This document shows, in pieces, positions 1 through 8,655 of a stretch of DNA of 64,000 nt. The notes beneath the pieces were generated by a model, which saw only the letters and a list, made by a program, of their open reading frames with translations, was not told the origin of the DNA and searched no databases. The DNA is from Variovorax sp. OK212 (GTDB lineage: Bacteria; Pseudomonadota; Gammaproteobacteria; Burkholderiales; Burkholderiaceae_C). Each line of letters opens with the position of its first letter. Positions within the stretch are counted from its first letter, which is position 1. The position numbers and the translations under genes were made by a program. The stretch lies in the NCBI RefSeq assembly GCF_900112425.1, contig NZ_FOLP01000016.1, forward strand, positions 1 to 64,000, given 5' to 3'.

Positions 1-122
1 CCGATCTTCGGTGCAATCGATTCGATCGCCGCCCACAGCGACGGGTACTCCCCGCGGTGCTCCTGCACCATCCTCACCGCGCGCTCACGCACCTCGGGTG
101 AGAACTTGTTCGACTTCTTCAT
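1..122 (-). CDS. IS3-family transposase OrfA, N-terminal 40 residues only
   Basis: The protein starts at the ATG ending at 122 and begins MKKSNKFSPEVRERAVRMV, followed by a stretch containing EYPSLWAAIESIAPKIG. This is the classic start of IS3-family OrfA, whose helix-turn-helix binds the element ends. OrfA is normally about 90-100 residues and is joined to the DDE integrase OrfB by a -1 frameshift. Both the rest of OrfA and OrfB lie left of the window, so it cannot be said whether the element is intact. Confidence 0.88.
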   Translation of the reverse strand, partial: MKKSNKFSPEVRERAVRMVQEHRGEYPSLWAAIESIAPKI

Positions 123-172
123 GGCTCAATCCTCTCAGAGTGTTGAGCCTCCACAAAATCCGGGGCGATTCA
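1..172 (-). mobile_element. End of an IS3-family insertion sequence (rest outside window)
   Basis: The sequence reads, on the minus strand, from a terminal TGAATCGCCCCGGATTTTGT at 172 through a short leader into an OrfA start at 122. This order (terminal repeat, about 50 bp, orfA) is the usual left end of IS3-family elements. Only the orfA-proximal end is in the window. The assignment to IS3 is firm; the subgroup is not determined. Base 173 onward is host island DNA. Confidence 0.85.
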
Positions 173-259
173 GGTAGCGCTCATGCCTACCGAGCGGCGG
201 GCTTTGTCTTGGAGTGTTTGTCTAAGGCGAGGAATCCCAAGGAAGACACGAAGGGACCG

Positions 260-607
260 ATGTCGTCAGCTTTGACTGAACTTACTTTGGCGAGGACTGC
301 ATACCAGTCCTTCCTTGACTCCGACCGAGCAAAGTCGCCGGTGCCCAAGATTGAGGACAAGGACCGTCAGGCTGTATTGACGCAGGTCAAAGCACAGCTC
401 TCCCTTGTAGGGTTCGGAGAGCTTAGTTCCGAAGGCGCAGTCGCAAAGGCGAACATTGGTGCCATAGATGGGCTCGGGAGATTCATATCGAAGTGGCCCG
501 ACTGCGGTGGACTTGTGAAGAACCCCGTTAGCCTTATCAACCTTTTGGAGGCCAAAATTTTGCTTGAAAGAACGAGTCAACTGGCTGAGGCCGTTTGGGC
601 AGATTGA
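260..607 (+). CDS. Hypothetical protein, 115 aa
   Basis: This reading frame begins at an ATG preceded by AAGGGA and runs 115 codons. The composition looks coding: it is amphipathic, has no low-complexity stretch, and ends in EAVWAD. I recognise no domain. The frame stays open upstream to near the IS end, so the gene could be the 3' part of a longer one cut by the insertion sequence. Other frames on the opposite strand are also open here, so the call is weak. Confidence 0.35.
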   Translation: MSSALTELTLARTAYQSFLDSDRAKSPVPKIEDKDRQAVLTQVKAQLSLVGFGELSSEGAVAKANIGAIDGLGRFISKWPDCGGLVKNPVSLINLLEAKILLERTSQLAEAVWAD

Positions 608-1061
608 CCATCGGTTGCCTACAGGCATTGATGCGGTCGCCCGACTTATGCGCGAAGTCATCTTTGCGCATTGAGTCTTAGCGCCACGCACACCGACTTG
701 CGCCATAAAGTACCGGCAATGATTGCCGCAGAACTGCTGCCCGAGGTCAGGCACCCATCCGAATGCCGTTCGGGAGCCGCGAGCCAATTTTTTGCATTGC
801 GCGCAGGCGCGCTCTGGCACTCCTCTTCTGACGTCGTCGCTCGCCTTGCACTGCGCCTCTTTTCTGATGACGTGAGCATATTGACTCAGGCTCGGTCGGT
901 GGCCATTGCTGCCGATGTAGACGAGTTCTCGATACTGCGTTGACGCTGTCGTCAAGGTGCCGGCTTCCAGCAAAAGGCATACGGCACGCTACGAACGGCG
1001 TGCGGCTGCAAGACCTCTCTGCTACCGTCCGCAATGAGCACCGCTCCCGTCGCTACCTCTC
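608..1061. other. 454 bp without a convincing gene
   Basis: Several overlapping open frames exist on both strands but none shows a recognisable domain or a clear ribosome-binding site. A minus-strand frame (up to 973) contains two Cys-x-x-Cys-like pairs, but it continues into a stretch of poor composition. Given the decayed genes on either side, this is most likely gene debris. Confidence 0.5.
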
Positions 1062-1373
1062 CTAGAAAGCGGTCTCGCCGCCAGACTTGCCCCCAGCAAG
1101 GACCATGACGACGTGCCGCCTTCGGCCAACTGAAAGGCGTACAGCGCCAGAGGCAAACGGGGTGACTTGCATGGCCTGAAGCTCGGAAAGTAGCGCCCTG
1201 AAGCCCCCTTCCTCCGCGGGAGATTCCGCAGCGTGGGTAACTGGTTCCGAGTCGACGGTTAGGGCTTGGTCCCATACGACCCGGCGAATAAAGAATCTCC
1301 TGCCCTCTTGGATGATGGACCAAGAGGCGGACGGCTTGAACGACGGGTACACCCACACACGCAATAGCCTCAT
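1062..1373 (-). pseudogene. Small immunity-like hypothetical protein, probably truncated by a frameshift
   Basis: The frame starts MRLLRVWVYPSFKPSASW and continues through RRVVWDQ and LLSELQAMQVTPF. From memory this order resembles a family of about 130-residue orphan proteins, common near polymorphic-toxin loci, that end in a conserved tryptophan-rich block. Here the tail degenerates and the frame stops at GGETAF, while the adjacent frame stays open for a further 100 bp. I infer a frameshift near 1100. The family recall is not checked, and an intact 103-residue protein cannot be excluded. Confidence 0.4.
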
Positions 1374-1511
1374 GCACTTCCTCTAAGCGAGGGCTGGGTA
1401 TGCTTCCGGCGCTTCGAGCAGGGCCAACGCACGCTCGTACTGAAGAACACTCATCTGATTTCTTGGGAACGTGGTTCGTGAAGGTCTGGTCCTGACTGCA
1501 AGGCGATGATG

Positions 1512-1928
1512 CTAGCCACTGCGAACACCCATGGTGCTCCGCAGCCTGCCAAGGTCCGGCGCATCGGACTCGACGAAGAAGAGGCCCTCGGTATCACCCG
1601 TGACGTTGTCGGCAATGCCGATGACGAACTCGCGGACGAATGTCGAGCTCAGCATCGCTCAGTGCCCGACAACGCACTCAACGTCTCTAAACCATCCTTC
1701 AGGCTCGCCGCCTGGGTCTACCAGTGCCAAGTTGATGCCCAGCTCCCAGTCGGGCAAGTCGTCAGGGTGGCTGCCAGACACATCTGTTTTCTGATTTACC
1801 GCAGGCGGCCTTGAAGTGACCCAGTCTGGCGCAGCGGCAAGCTCGAAAAGCCTTTCCTCGATAGGCGCGGCGACGTCCTCTAGGCCAGAGCCGTCTACAT
1901 ACGCATACAGGGCGTGGGCTGCATGGTC
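1512..1928 (-). pseudogene. Decayed immunity-like gene with internal stop and no start codon
   Basis: One minus-strand frame, read from 1928 to 1512, gives a coherent protein-like sequence with blocks YAYVDGSGLEDVA, DLPDWELGINLALVDPGGEP, then REFVIGIADNVTG and PDLGRLR. It is broken by a TGA at 1659-1661. It is also bounded upstream by TAG at 1929-1931 with no good start codon. The continuity of the reading on both sides of the TGA is what supports a pseudogene rather than chance. It lies directly downstream of hamB, in the same direction. Confidence 0.55.
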
Positions 1929-1968
1929 CTACCGGAAGGTCCGGTTGTGGCGGACTGTGCGCGACCTA

Positions 1969-4900
1969 CTACAGAGCAGCCAAGTCGTTCGGACCTATGT
2001 ACTCAAAGCTAATCTCATTTGTAGCTCCCGTGGCTGACGCAATGGACAGGCCAACAGCGGCCCGATTAAACGCATAGCCAATCTTGCCGACCTCCTTGAA
2101 GTCTGCGGTGTAAATCGCATCTTCCTTGCCGAGTCCGCCGCCCAATTTAAGTGGAGTGCCTGGCGGCATGGGCACACCGTGCCAAGTAACAGGACCCGTG
2201 TATATGGTCGCCGACCAAGGCATCGTGTATCCGCTACCGTGGGGCGCGGTGAAGTCGACCCACAACTCATGTGATTCCACCGTAGGCCAACTAGGGTTAT
2301 CACGTTGCGCCTTTACTTCTGGGGATGCAAGCCAAGCCCTCATCCCAGCCGGTGAATCGAAATCGGCTGCCGTGATGGCGACTGCGTGGATAGCGCCTAG
2401 CCGAGACGCAAAACCGGCTTTGATGAGAGTGGATGCAGCTCCCGATAGAGTTCCCGTTTCTATCGCTGCCACCGCACGCGCATTTCCATAGTTGGCGACG
2501 GTAACATCGTCTGAGAACAGGTCTTGATGCACCTCTGCCCGCACCCGTACAGCCTCCATGGCCCACGGAAGATTATAGATAAAGGCGCCTTCAATCAAGG
2601 AGACCGAATCATCCGGACCATCGCCGCCGATGTATGGCACTGGCACCCCTCGAAGCCATAACTCCAAAATATGTTTCCAGTTCCCAGGGAGCTTTTTCGG
2701 GCTGAAGGGCGGGATTTCGAAGACGATATCTGCAAATCCGATGATGGCCTGAATTGCGATTTCGACCTCTCCTTCGTCCGCGGCCAAATTCGCTTGCAAT
2801 AGTAAATACTCAAGTTCTTCCGCTTTGCTATCGAGTGCTTGGCCGGAAGCCAGGCCTACGCCCGCGAGGAAATAACCGCGACGTTGCAAGGCGGTAGAAT
2901 TGGACCATATAAATTTCACCCGCGCCTTCAATCCGCCAATCAAGAGACTTTGCATTAGGCCGTCTTGACGCGTAATTCGCCGCATGAAAAGCGAGGATGC
3001 CAGCACTTTGTCCAGCGTCGCCTCAATGTCTTCGTCTGCGACTTGGGCGTCACCGAGCAGGCTAAAGATAGTCGTATCTAGACTCGTCAGGTGGCGCGGC
3101 CACTCCGCAGCCGACTCGTCTGCTCGCCATCCGGTCTCGGAGCGAAGGAACGGAAAATCCCATCCCCCTTGGCCGGCAACGTAGTCAAGCACGGCGCTCA
3201 CGTCAGAAGCATCCAGTTTTCTCGCTATTCGCACGAGTAGTGACTGGAGTAGTTGCAGAATGCCGCTTTCCATCTCTCGGCCCTTCTTACTCGCGATAAG
3301 ACTTGACCATGCGGTGCGACGTTTCTCCTGATTATCGAACATGGGATATAGCACCAACCCCTCAATGTCGATGTATGCACGCCCAGCGCGACCCACGACG
3401 TTCCGGAACTCAGAGACGTCAATCGTGGCGCCCTTTCGCGCGTGACCGTGAAACACCAAACTCGTTGCAGCAAGGTTCAATCCTTGTGCAAGGGTCGGAG
3501 AAGAAACCGTAAGCTTCAACACTCCGTCTCGTAGCAGACGCTCTATCTCTTTTCTGAATGAGGTCGGTAGTTCTCCGTGATGCACCGCAACTCCCATGCG
3601 CAGGCACTTGAGAATCTCGTGGTCCGGTCCGAACCACTCGACACCAACTGCGAGGGCGGAGGTCAGGTCTTCTGCAGGCGGGGCCAGCATTGGCACGATG
3701 AGACCTTGTTGAATCATCTCGAGAATGCGTCGAGCGAAGGGTACAACCGACACCCGGAGCGGACAGAAGACCAAGACTGACTGGCCCTCCTCAATCAATC
3801 TCCAGGCACTGAGAATACACAAGTCAGTCTGAGATGCTGGGTAGACCTTTGCATTTTTATTGGCGGTCAAGGTCTTACCGACAACAAATTTCGAGACGAA
3901 AGGGTGCTCATCCCCGACCACGATTTTGAGCTGGGCGAGGTTACTGACTGGATTCCAGTCAACCTCCCCAAATCGCAGGCGAGTAGGACGCCAGTCGTTC
4001 TTAATGAGCCCATCTTTACGGTCGGACGTGAGCCATGCAGTGAAATCTACTAGCTGGTCGCCGTCTGGCAAAATAGCCGAGAGGCAAACAATCCGCCTGC
4101 TGGCAGCATCAGCACGCCGCAGAAGACGTTGAATCTGCGCCTCATACCTGACCTCACGTTCACCAAGACCAATCATATGGCCCTCGTCTAAGACAACCAG
4201 TCCGATGTCATCCAGCAGCTCGGGGTCGCTTCGAAGTGCGAAGTCCAACTTCTCGGGCGTAGAAACCACAATGTCCTGGGACTTGAGCGCATCCACATCG
4301 CTCGAGCTTGCGCCGATACTGCCGTACAGGCTTGACACAGTCTTACCCAGCGGTCCGAAAGTCCGCCGTAGCGACCCTTCGGTCTGCGCCGACAACGCCC
4401 GAAGCGGGGTCACAAAGACCACTCTCTTTCCACGTGCAAGACAGGCCAAGATGCACAACTCCGCAATGCGTGTCTTTCCTGCGCTAGTCGGCAATGAAAG
4501 CACCAGATTGGCATCAAATTCGAGCACGCGCTTCGCCGCATCTATCTGTGAAGGCCAGAGTTCAATCTCTGCTCGACGACGACGCATGAGCGACGCGATG
4601 AGCAGCTTGCGCAGGTGCACCCATTCGCCCACATCTGCGCCGGCTGGCCCCTGAATTGGTAGGAGCACATGGAAGCTACTTGCCCAAAGCCCGTCAACAA
4701 TATGAACTGCCAGCCGGTGAGTCCACCATTGACTGACTAGGTTCAACTCTCCTGCAACGGACAGGCCTTCTCGCAAACGTGCCTGGGCTTGCAATATCAG
4801 AGACTGCTCCCCTCGCTCCAAGGCGAGCAGCGTCTGGGACATTGCAGATAGGAAGTTTCCCTCTAATGCCAGCGTCATGGCCTCGACTACACCGCCCTCT

Positions 4901-5469
4901 CTGTCGTTTTGCTCGTCGACTTCTGCGTCGATACTTATGCTCAATGCCGCGATGAGGCTGCTGTCCGAGCCTACGCCGGATTCGAACCAGTTCGACACCG
5001 CAGCATTTACTCCTTCAAGGTCTCGCAACATGAGTTGGGCCAAGCAGCGCTCGACAACGGACAAGTTCGACTGCCCCAGCCCTTCAAACAGCATCGAGTA
5101 GGCGCGTGCCGAGTAGCGGCCAAGGTGATAAGCGCCGCCTGCTATCAGACGGTGAAAGTCGCGATTTTCGTCAACCTCGCCACGTGATACCACTGCCTCA
5201 ATGGACTCGGCGGCTACCTCAAACGCCACTCTCGCGAGTGAGAAATTGCCTCCTAGGTCTACGTATCTCAGCCCATGCAGCAGCAGCGAATACCCAAAAG
5301 ACAGTAGGTCCTCGGATAGTTCCGGGCTGAAGTGTGGAGCGTCGATGGGCAGTAGCCCAGCTCGCCAAATCATTCCGCGGGCCTGGCCTCGCGCGAGCAG
5401 CTTCTGCCGAAACCCCGGCGTGACGGCGGCCTCAATGTTCGCCTGCAGCTCTTCGAGTGTGGTTGCCAT
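1969..5469 (-). CDS. hamB: Hachiman helicase HamB
   Basis: This is an 1166-residue superfamily 2 helicase, the ATPase half of the Hachiman anti-phage system. Visible motifs are Walker A LPTSAGKTRIA near residue 330, a DEGH Walker B near 425, motif III SAILPD near 465, and the C-terminal RecA-like motifs SPTLAQGLNLAATS and NVVGRAGRA near 690. About 300 helical residues precede the helicase core. The gene starts at an ATG that overlaps the hamA stop codon by one base (TAATG) with GGAGG just upstream, so the pair is translationally coupled. In studied Hachiman systems HamB forms a complex with the HamA nuclease and unleashes DNA degradation on infection. The identity follows from the partner gene; the helicase alone would be less specific. 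Confidence 0.88.
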   Translation of the reverse strand: MATTLEELQANIEAAVTPGFRQKLLARGQARGMIWRAGLLPIDAPHFSPELSEDLLSFGYSLLLHGLRYVDLGGNFSLARVAFEVAAESIEAVVSRGEVDENRDFHRLIAGGAYHLGRYSARAYSMLFEGLGQSNLSVVERCLAQLMLRDLEGVNAAVSNWFESGVGSDSSLIAALSISIDAEVDEQNDREGGVVEAMTLALEGNFLSAMSQTLLALERGEQSLILQAQARLREGLSVAGELNLVSQWWTHRLAVHIVDGLWASSFHVLLPIQGPAGADVGEWVHLRKLLIASLMRRRRAEIELWPSQIDAAKRVLEFDANLVLSLPTSAGKTRIAELCILACLARGKRVVFVTPLRALSAQTEGSLRRTFGPLGKTVSSLYGSIGASSSDVDALKSQDIVVSTPEKLDFALRSDPELLDDIGLVVLDEGHMIGLGEREVRYEAQIQRLLRRADAASRRIVCLSAILPDGDQLVDFTAWLTSDRKDGLIKNDWRPTRLRFGEVDWNPVSNLAQLKIVVGDEHPFVSKFVVGKTLTANKNAKVYPASQTDLCILSAWRLIEEGQSVLVFCPLRVSVVPFARRILEMIQQGLIVPMLAPPAEDLTSALAVGVEWFGPDHEILKCLRMGVAVHHGELPTSFRKEIERLLRDGVLKLTVSSPTLAQGLNLAATSLVFHGHARKGATIDVSEFRNVVGRAGRAYIDIEGLVLYPMFDNQEKRRTAWSSLIASKKGREMESGILQLLQSLLVRIARKLDASDVSAVLDYVAGQGGWDFPFLRSETGWRADESAAEWPRHLTSLDTTIFSLLGDAQVADEDIEATLDKVLASSLFMRRITRQDGLMQSLLIGGLKARVKFIWSNSTALQRRGYFLAGVGLASGQALDSKAEELEYLLLQANLAADEGEVEIAIQAIIGFADIVFEIPPFSPKKLPGNWKHILELWLRGVPVPYIGGDGPDDSVSLIEGAFIYNLPWAMEAVRVRAEVHQDLFSDDVTVANYGNARAVAAIETGTLSGAASTLIKAGFASRLGAIHAVAITAADFDSPAGMRAWLASPEVKAQRDNPSWPTVESHELWVDFTAPHGSGYTMPWSATIYTGPVTWHGVPMPPGTPLKLGGGLGKEDAIYTADFKEVGKIGYAFNRAAVGLSIASATGATNEISFEYIGPNDLAAL

Positions 5470-6230
5470 TAGACCTCCACAGCCGCGAACACAGAGGTGA
5501 TGAAGGCCTGATGGTCTTCGACACGAATGCCAACATAGTGCTGTGCCGACCCGCCCGAATAACCTGCAAGGTTTGTGGTCAGCGTCATAGTTGCATCGTT
5601 GCCAGAGAACGTGAAGAGCATGTGAGTGACATGCGCGGCTTTTAGGCCCCGCTTCATCTGAGCATCATCCAACGCATCTCGGAGAGGTTTGTCCACCGCC
5701 GCTTCAAGCCTGTCAGCCACAAAACTCATAGCATGGGGCGAAGGAAGCTCGCCAAACGCCGATAGTGCTTCACGAGCCTTGTCGACCACGCCGGCTTGCA
5801 CTTTGACGCCGCTTTTGGCTTCAGCCTTAAGAACCTTGAGCCCGGTCGCGCCCTCCCCGAGGTCGAACGCCAACACATCGTCCCCGCGCATGGACATATT
5901 GCGATGGTCCTTCCAACGAAGGCGCTTGATGCCAAGCTTAAAAGAAGTGTTCTCATGGATGAAAGTCGTGCACAGGATTTCCCCCAGGTCGCCCGACTTA
6001 ATTTGTTTGGAGGTCGGCAGCTTCTCTGCCACGTATGTTGCGACTTTTTCGCGCCCTAAGCGTGTGAGAAGGTCAGCTAGGCGACCAGGCATCAGATAGT
6101 GGTCCGGGACAACCTCAGCGACGATGTCCACAGCTGCTCCCAGCTTCGCTGCGTCAGCCGTCAAAATCTGCAATTTATGGTGCGCAGCAGGTATATCAGC
6201 TTGTGTGCACCACTCGGCGAATCGAGTCAT
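5469..6230 (-). CDS. hamA: Hachiman nuclease HamA (DUF1837)
   Basis: A 253-residue protein of the DUF1837 type, the nuclease component of Hachiman. The PD-(D/E)XK-like core is visible as GDLGEILCTTFIHE (about residues 80-93), then RGDDVLAFDLG and the acidic-x-Lys element KAEAKS (about 115-140). Start: ATG at 6230 with a strong GGAGG six bases upstream. It is followed immediately by hamB in the order and orientation expected for the system. Nothing appears missing, so the two-gene system looks intact. Confidence 0.88.
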   Translation of the reverse strand: MTRFAEWCTQADIPAAHHKLQILTADAAKLGAAVDIVAEVVPDHYLMPGRLADLLTRLGREKVATYVAEKLPTSKQIKSGDLGEILCTTFIHENTSFKLGIKRLRWKDHRNMSMRGDDVLAFDLGEGATGLKVLKAEAKSGVKVQAGVVDKAREALSAFGELPSPHAMSFVADRLEAAVDKPLRDALDDAQMKRGLKAAHVTHMLFTFSGNDATMTLTTNLAGYSGGSAQHYVGIRVEDHQAFITSVFAAVEV

Positions 6231-6406
6231 ACGGGACCTCCTCTTTTCCCCTAGTATCTACTAGCGTCTGATACGGTGCGGGAAATGCAGCAGTTCCGAT
6301 TTAAGTCGGTCCCTCTCAACGCTCTAAAATCCATGTGCCTACGAGCACCACGTAGGGCCAACTTTCAGTTGACTCACGCCAAGTTGTGCCTTTGTTTTTA
6401 TGGAAG

Positions 6407-7762
6407 TCAGGTGAGGGAAATTCCGTGTCGTTGAAACAGCGCACGGAAAAAGTCAGCAGCGAGCAGAGAAGGTTCGGGTCCTTGCAACTCCGCTCCACCG
6501 AACCGATACACCTCGTACCCGGCGAGCCTTAGCTCGCGGTCTCCCTTAGCCATTCGCGCATATGTTTTAGGGGCAGCCCGACCTAAGTCGTCAGCGTAAT
6601 GTTGTGCGCCATCTACTTCGAGCACAACCCTTGCTCCCCCAGGCAAGAGCATGAGAAAGTCCATGCGGTGAGTCAACAGCGCAGCGGCTCCTCGACTAAC
6701 CACCGTCTTCGGGTCCCAATGGAGCCAAACTTCTGGCAGCAGTGCAGGCAGTCGAGGAACGGACTCGCCAAACGTTTTGAAAAACGTCCTGAAGAGCAGC
6801 CGCTGTGGCGGCGACGAGACCGGCAGGCACTGCTGTAGTCGACGAAGCAAGGTTTGCCGAGCCTTCTGGACATTCGTTTCGCCGGTGGTCTCACTCCACC
6901 AGCGCTGAAGCTCGCTCCACCGCAGACCGTCTGCTCCTAGAGGACGGTCATAAACCAAGACCGCGTCTGGGTTCGACGCAATCTCGATTTCATTGTCGAT
7001 TGCGTCACTGAGTCGAATATCAGGTTTTGTCGATGATGCAAAAATAAGGTTCTTCGGCCGCCCCCTCGGCGACCTGAGGGACACAACGGTGAAAATCGGG
7101 TACCCACCGTCGGTCGAGGTTTGCCTGAGCTCAGCTCCTGCGGCCTGCAACATAGGATTCACAACCTTAACGAAGCGTTCCTGGGCGTTTGCGTCAACCT
7201 GCACGTCCGCTGATGCGAACTTTTCCAGCAGCATGACAAATCTTCTATTCGGCAGGTCGAAGGCCCGCAGCTTCTCGAACAGAAGTTCGACGTCGGCGTC
7301 TTCCGGATTTCGCACAAAGTGACGGTGTGCGAACTCCAGCACATCATCACTGTGACCAGAAAACCTGTACTCCTGAAGGATGAAAACGTCTTTTAAGGCT
7401 TGCGAAAAGTGCTCCCAGTGCGCGAATAGCTCTATTTGGGTCAGCGAACGCGCAATGTCTCGACGGCTTCGCTTTGGTATATCTATGAGTGGCAGGTGAG
7501 CCCAAAGAGCATCTTGCACATGGTTGCGCAACTCACCGCGGACGCTGCGTTGGTCGACTAATCTCTGAGCAAAGGCAGGTATGTCAGAGTCAGGAAGAGC
7601 ATCGAACGCGGCATGCAGCCGACCACGCTTGTCGCCCCCCTCGGGCGGCACGGGTAAGCCCATCGCAGCGCATAGGTCCGGCATCGTGCTATTGGTGCAA
7701 GCATCCTTCATATCTCCCACCACCGGACGTAGAAGCCGCCTCAAGTTCTCCGAGGTATTCAT
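6407..7762 (-). CDS. AbiJ-like abortive-infection protein with C-terminal nuclease fold
   Basis: 451 residues from the ATG at 7762 (MNTSENLRRLLRP). The frame is open further upstream, but that part has poor composition and no start signal. The N-terminal half is helical and of the kind seen in AbiJ-type N-terminal domains; it contains a block around LPLIDIPKRSRRDIARSL. The C-terminal 90 residues contain MDFLMLL, then VVLEVDGAQHYAD and later YEVYRFGGAEL. That pattern matches the small Vsr/DUF559-like PD-(D/E)XK endonuclease fold (Asp, Glu-x-Asp-Gly, Gln). I infer a single-gene defence protein in which an N-terminal sensor controls a DNase. It lies 176 bp upstream of hamA in the same direction and may be independent of it. 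The nuclease call is firmer than the AbiJ label. Confidence 0.6.
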   Translation of the reverse strand: MNTSENLRRLLRPVVGDMKDACTNSTMPDLCAAMGLPVPPEGGDKRGRLHAAFDALPDSDIPAFAQRLVDQRSVRGELRNHVQDALWAHLPLIDIPKRSRRDIARSLTQIELFAHWEHFSQALKDVFILQEYRFSGHSDDVLEFAHRHFVRNPEDADVELLFEKLRAFDLPNRRFVMLLEKFASADVQVDANAQERFVKVVNPMLQAAGAELRQTSTDGGYPIFTVVSLRSPRGRPKNLIFASSTKPDIRLSDAIDNEIEIASNPDAVLVYDRPLGADGLRWSELQRWWSETTGETNVQKARQTLLRRLQQCLPVSSPPQRLLFRTFFKTFGESVPRLPALLPEVWLHWDPKTVVSRGAAALLTHRMDFLMLLPGGARVVLEVDGAQHYADDLGRAAPKTYARMAKGDRELRLAGYEVYRFGGAELQGPEPSLLAADFFRALFQRHGISLT

Positions 7763-8302
7763 TCGACAGGATGATGCCTTACTTGGACCGCGAGCGAGGG
7801 AACCATTATCCGCGGGGTTGGGTTTGCTGATAGGAACCTCTTGGCACATTGGTTGCAGCAGAACGGGCGCCTGCGGCTTTTGCCATTCTTCCTTGATGGG
7901 AAATATCTGGGCTCCACCCAAGCGACAGCGGTGTCCTCGAACCAAGGTTTTGGAAATGACGATAAAACACGGAAGTTTTTTCTCCGTCCGTCAACAACAT
8001 CATGTTCCAAAACACCTCAACCATCTAGCTTGACAGCACGCGGAGCTGCCGGGAAAAATGAACACTCTCGCTCTTATAAGTAAGCGCGAGACCTCTATTT
8101 TCTCACTCAGAGGAGCGGGCACGTCTATCTTAGGCATCGGGTCGGTAGCTGGCTTTGAGCGGGAAGTGCGGCCCAAAGAGCAAGAACTAGCACTGGCACT
8201 GGCACTGGCACTGCGACTACGTTTGACATCTAAAGCAGAGCGAGGTGCAGGTGGGACTCTGTATTGCGGGCATCGTAGGAAATGTCTGCATCTGGCCAAC
8301 CG
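7763..8302. other. 540 bp without an assignable gene; contains a hexanucleotide repeat
   Basis: No frame here has both a start signal and recognisable content. At 8191-8213 the hexamer CACTGG is repeated nearly four times, which encodes Ala-Leu or Arg-Ser/Ala-Ser runs depending on frame. A minus-strand frame over 8000-8299 reads through the repeat as SASASASAS flanked by plausible sequence, so a degenerate gene may once have been present. Confidence 0.5.
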
Positions 8303-8655
8303 TCAGTGGACATCGAGCGTCGGCGGCGCAGTGTTAGCGAGGTTCTTCCTAGGGATGTCAGCGTTGAACTCGGCAGGGTAAACGAAACGATTTAGCGACT
8401 TTGCATGTTCCAGGTAGCTGTGCTAGAAGCGCCGCATCTTGTTCGGTATCTCTTAAGAAAACTTCATTTGCAGCGCGACCATTTTTGCCACGTCCCGCTT
8501 GACCCAAAAGTCTTTGCCAACGGAGACTCCATGCCTTCGAGGGATGCCCGCTTCGCATCGTCCCGTTGCCCGATGGCGTCCAGCACGTAGCAATCGAGAA
8601 GCCTCAAGAGGGGGTTGTTGACGTAGCGGGCGACCGCTGCTCCTAGAAAATCTGA
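8303..8655 (-). pseudogene. Decayed small hypothetical gene, frameshifted
   Basis: Reading from about 8655 on the minus strand gives DFLGAAVARYVNNPLLRLLD, then a stretch through AKRASLEGMESPLAKTFGSSGTWQ. After that point the frame ends at a TGA at 8464-8466. Shifting one base restores a continuing reading (VALQMKF, IPNKMRR, then YLEHAKSLNRFVYPAEFNA) that contains two further stops. The first block overlaps the 3' end of the neighbouring gene and has no start codon. I infer a pseudogene of a small orphan or immunity-like family; the family is recalled, not verified. Confidence 0.5.

Noticed and set aside
11..259. Upstream extension of the frame that contains the 260-607 candidate gene
   Set aside because: It runs antisense through the IS3 orfA and terminal repeat, so it cannot be the native start.
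7921..7945. CGACAGCGGTGTCCTCGAACC as a possible opposite transposon end repeat
   Set aside because: It matches the right-end repeat only partly, stands alone, and lies just upstream of an unrelated gene.
8191..8213. CACTGG hexamer repeat as a possible CRISPR or binding-site array
   Set aside because: The units are contiguous with no spacers and too short; simple slippage explains it.
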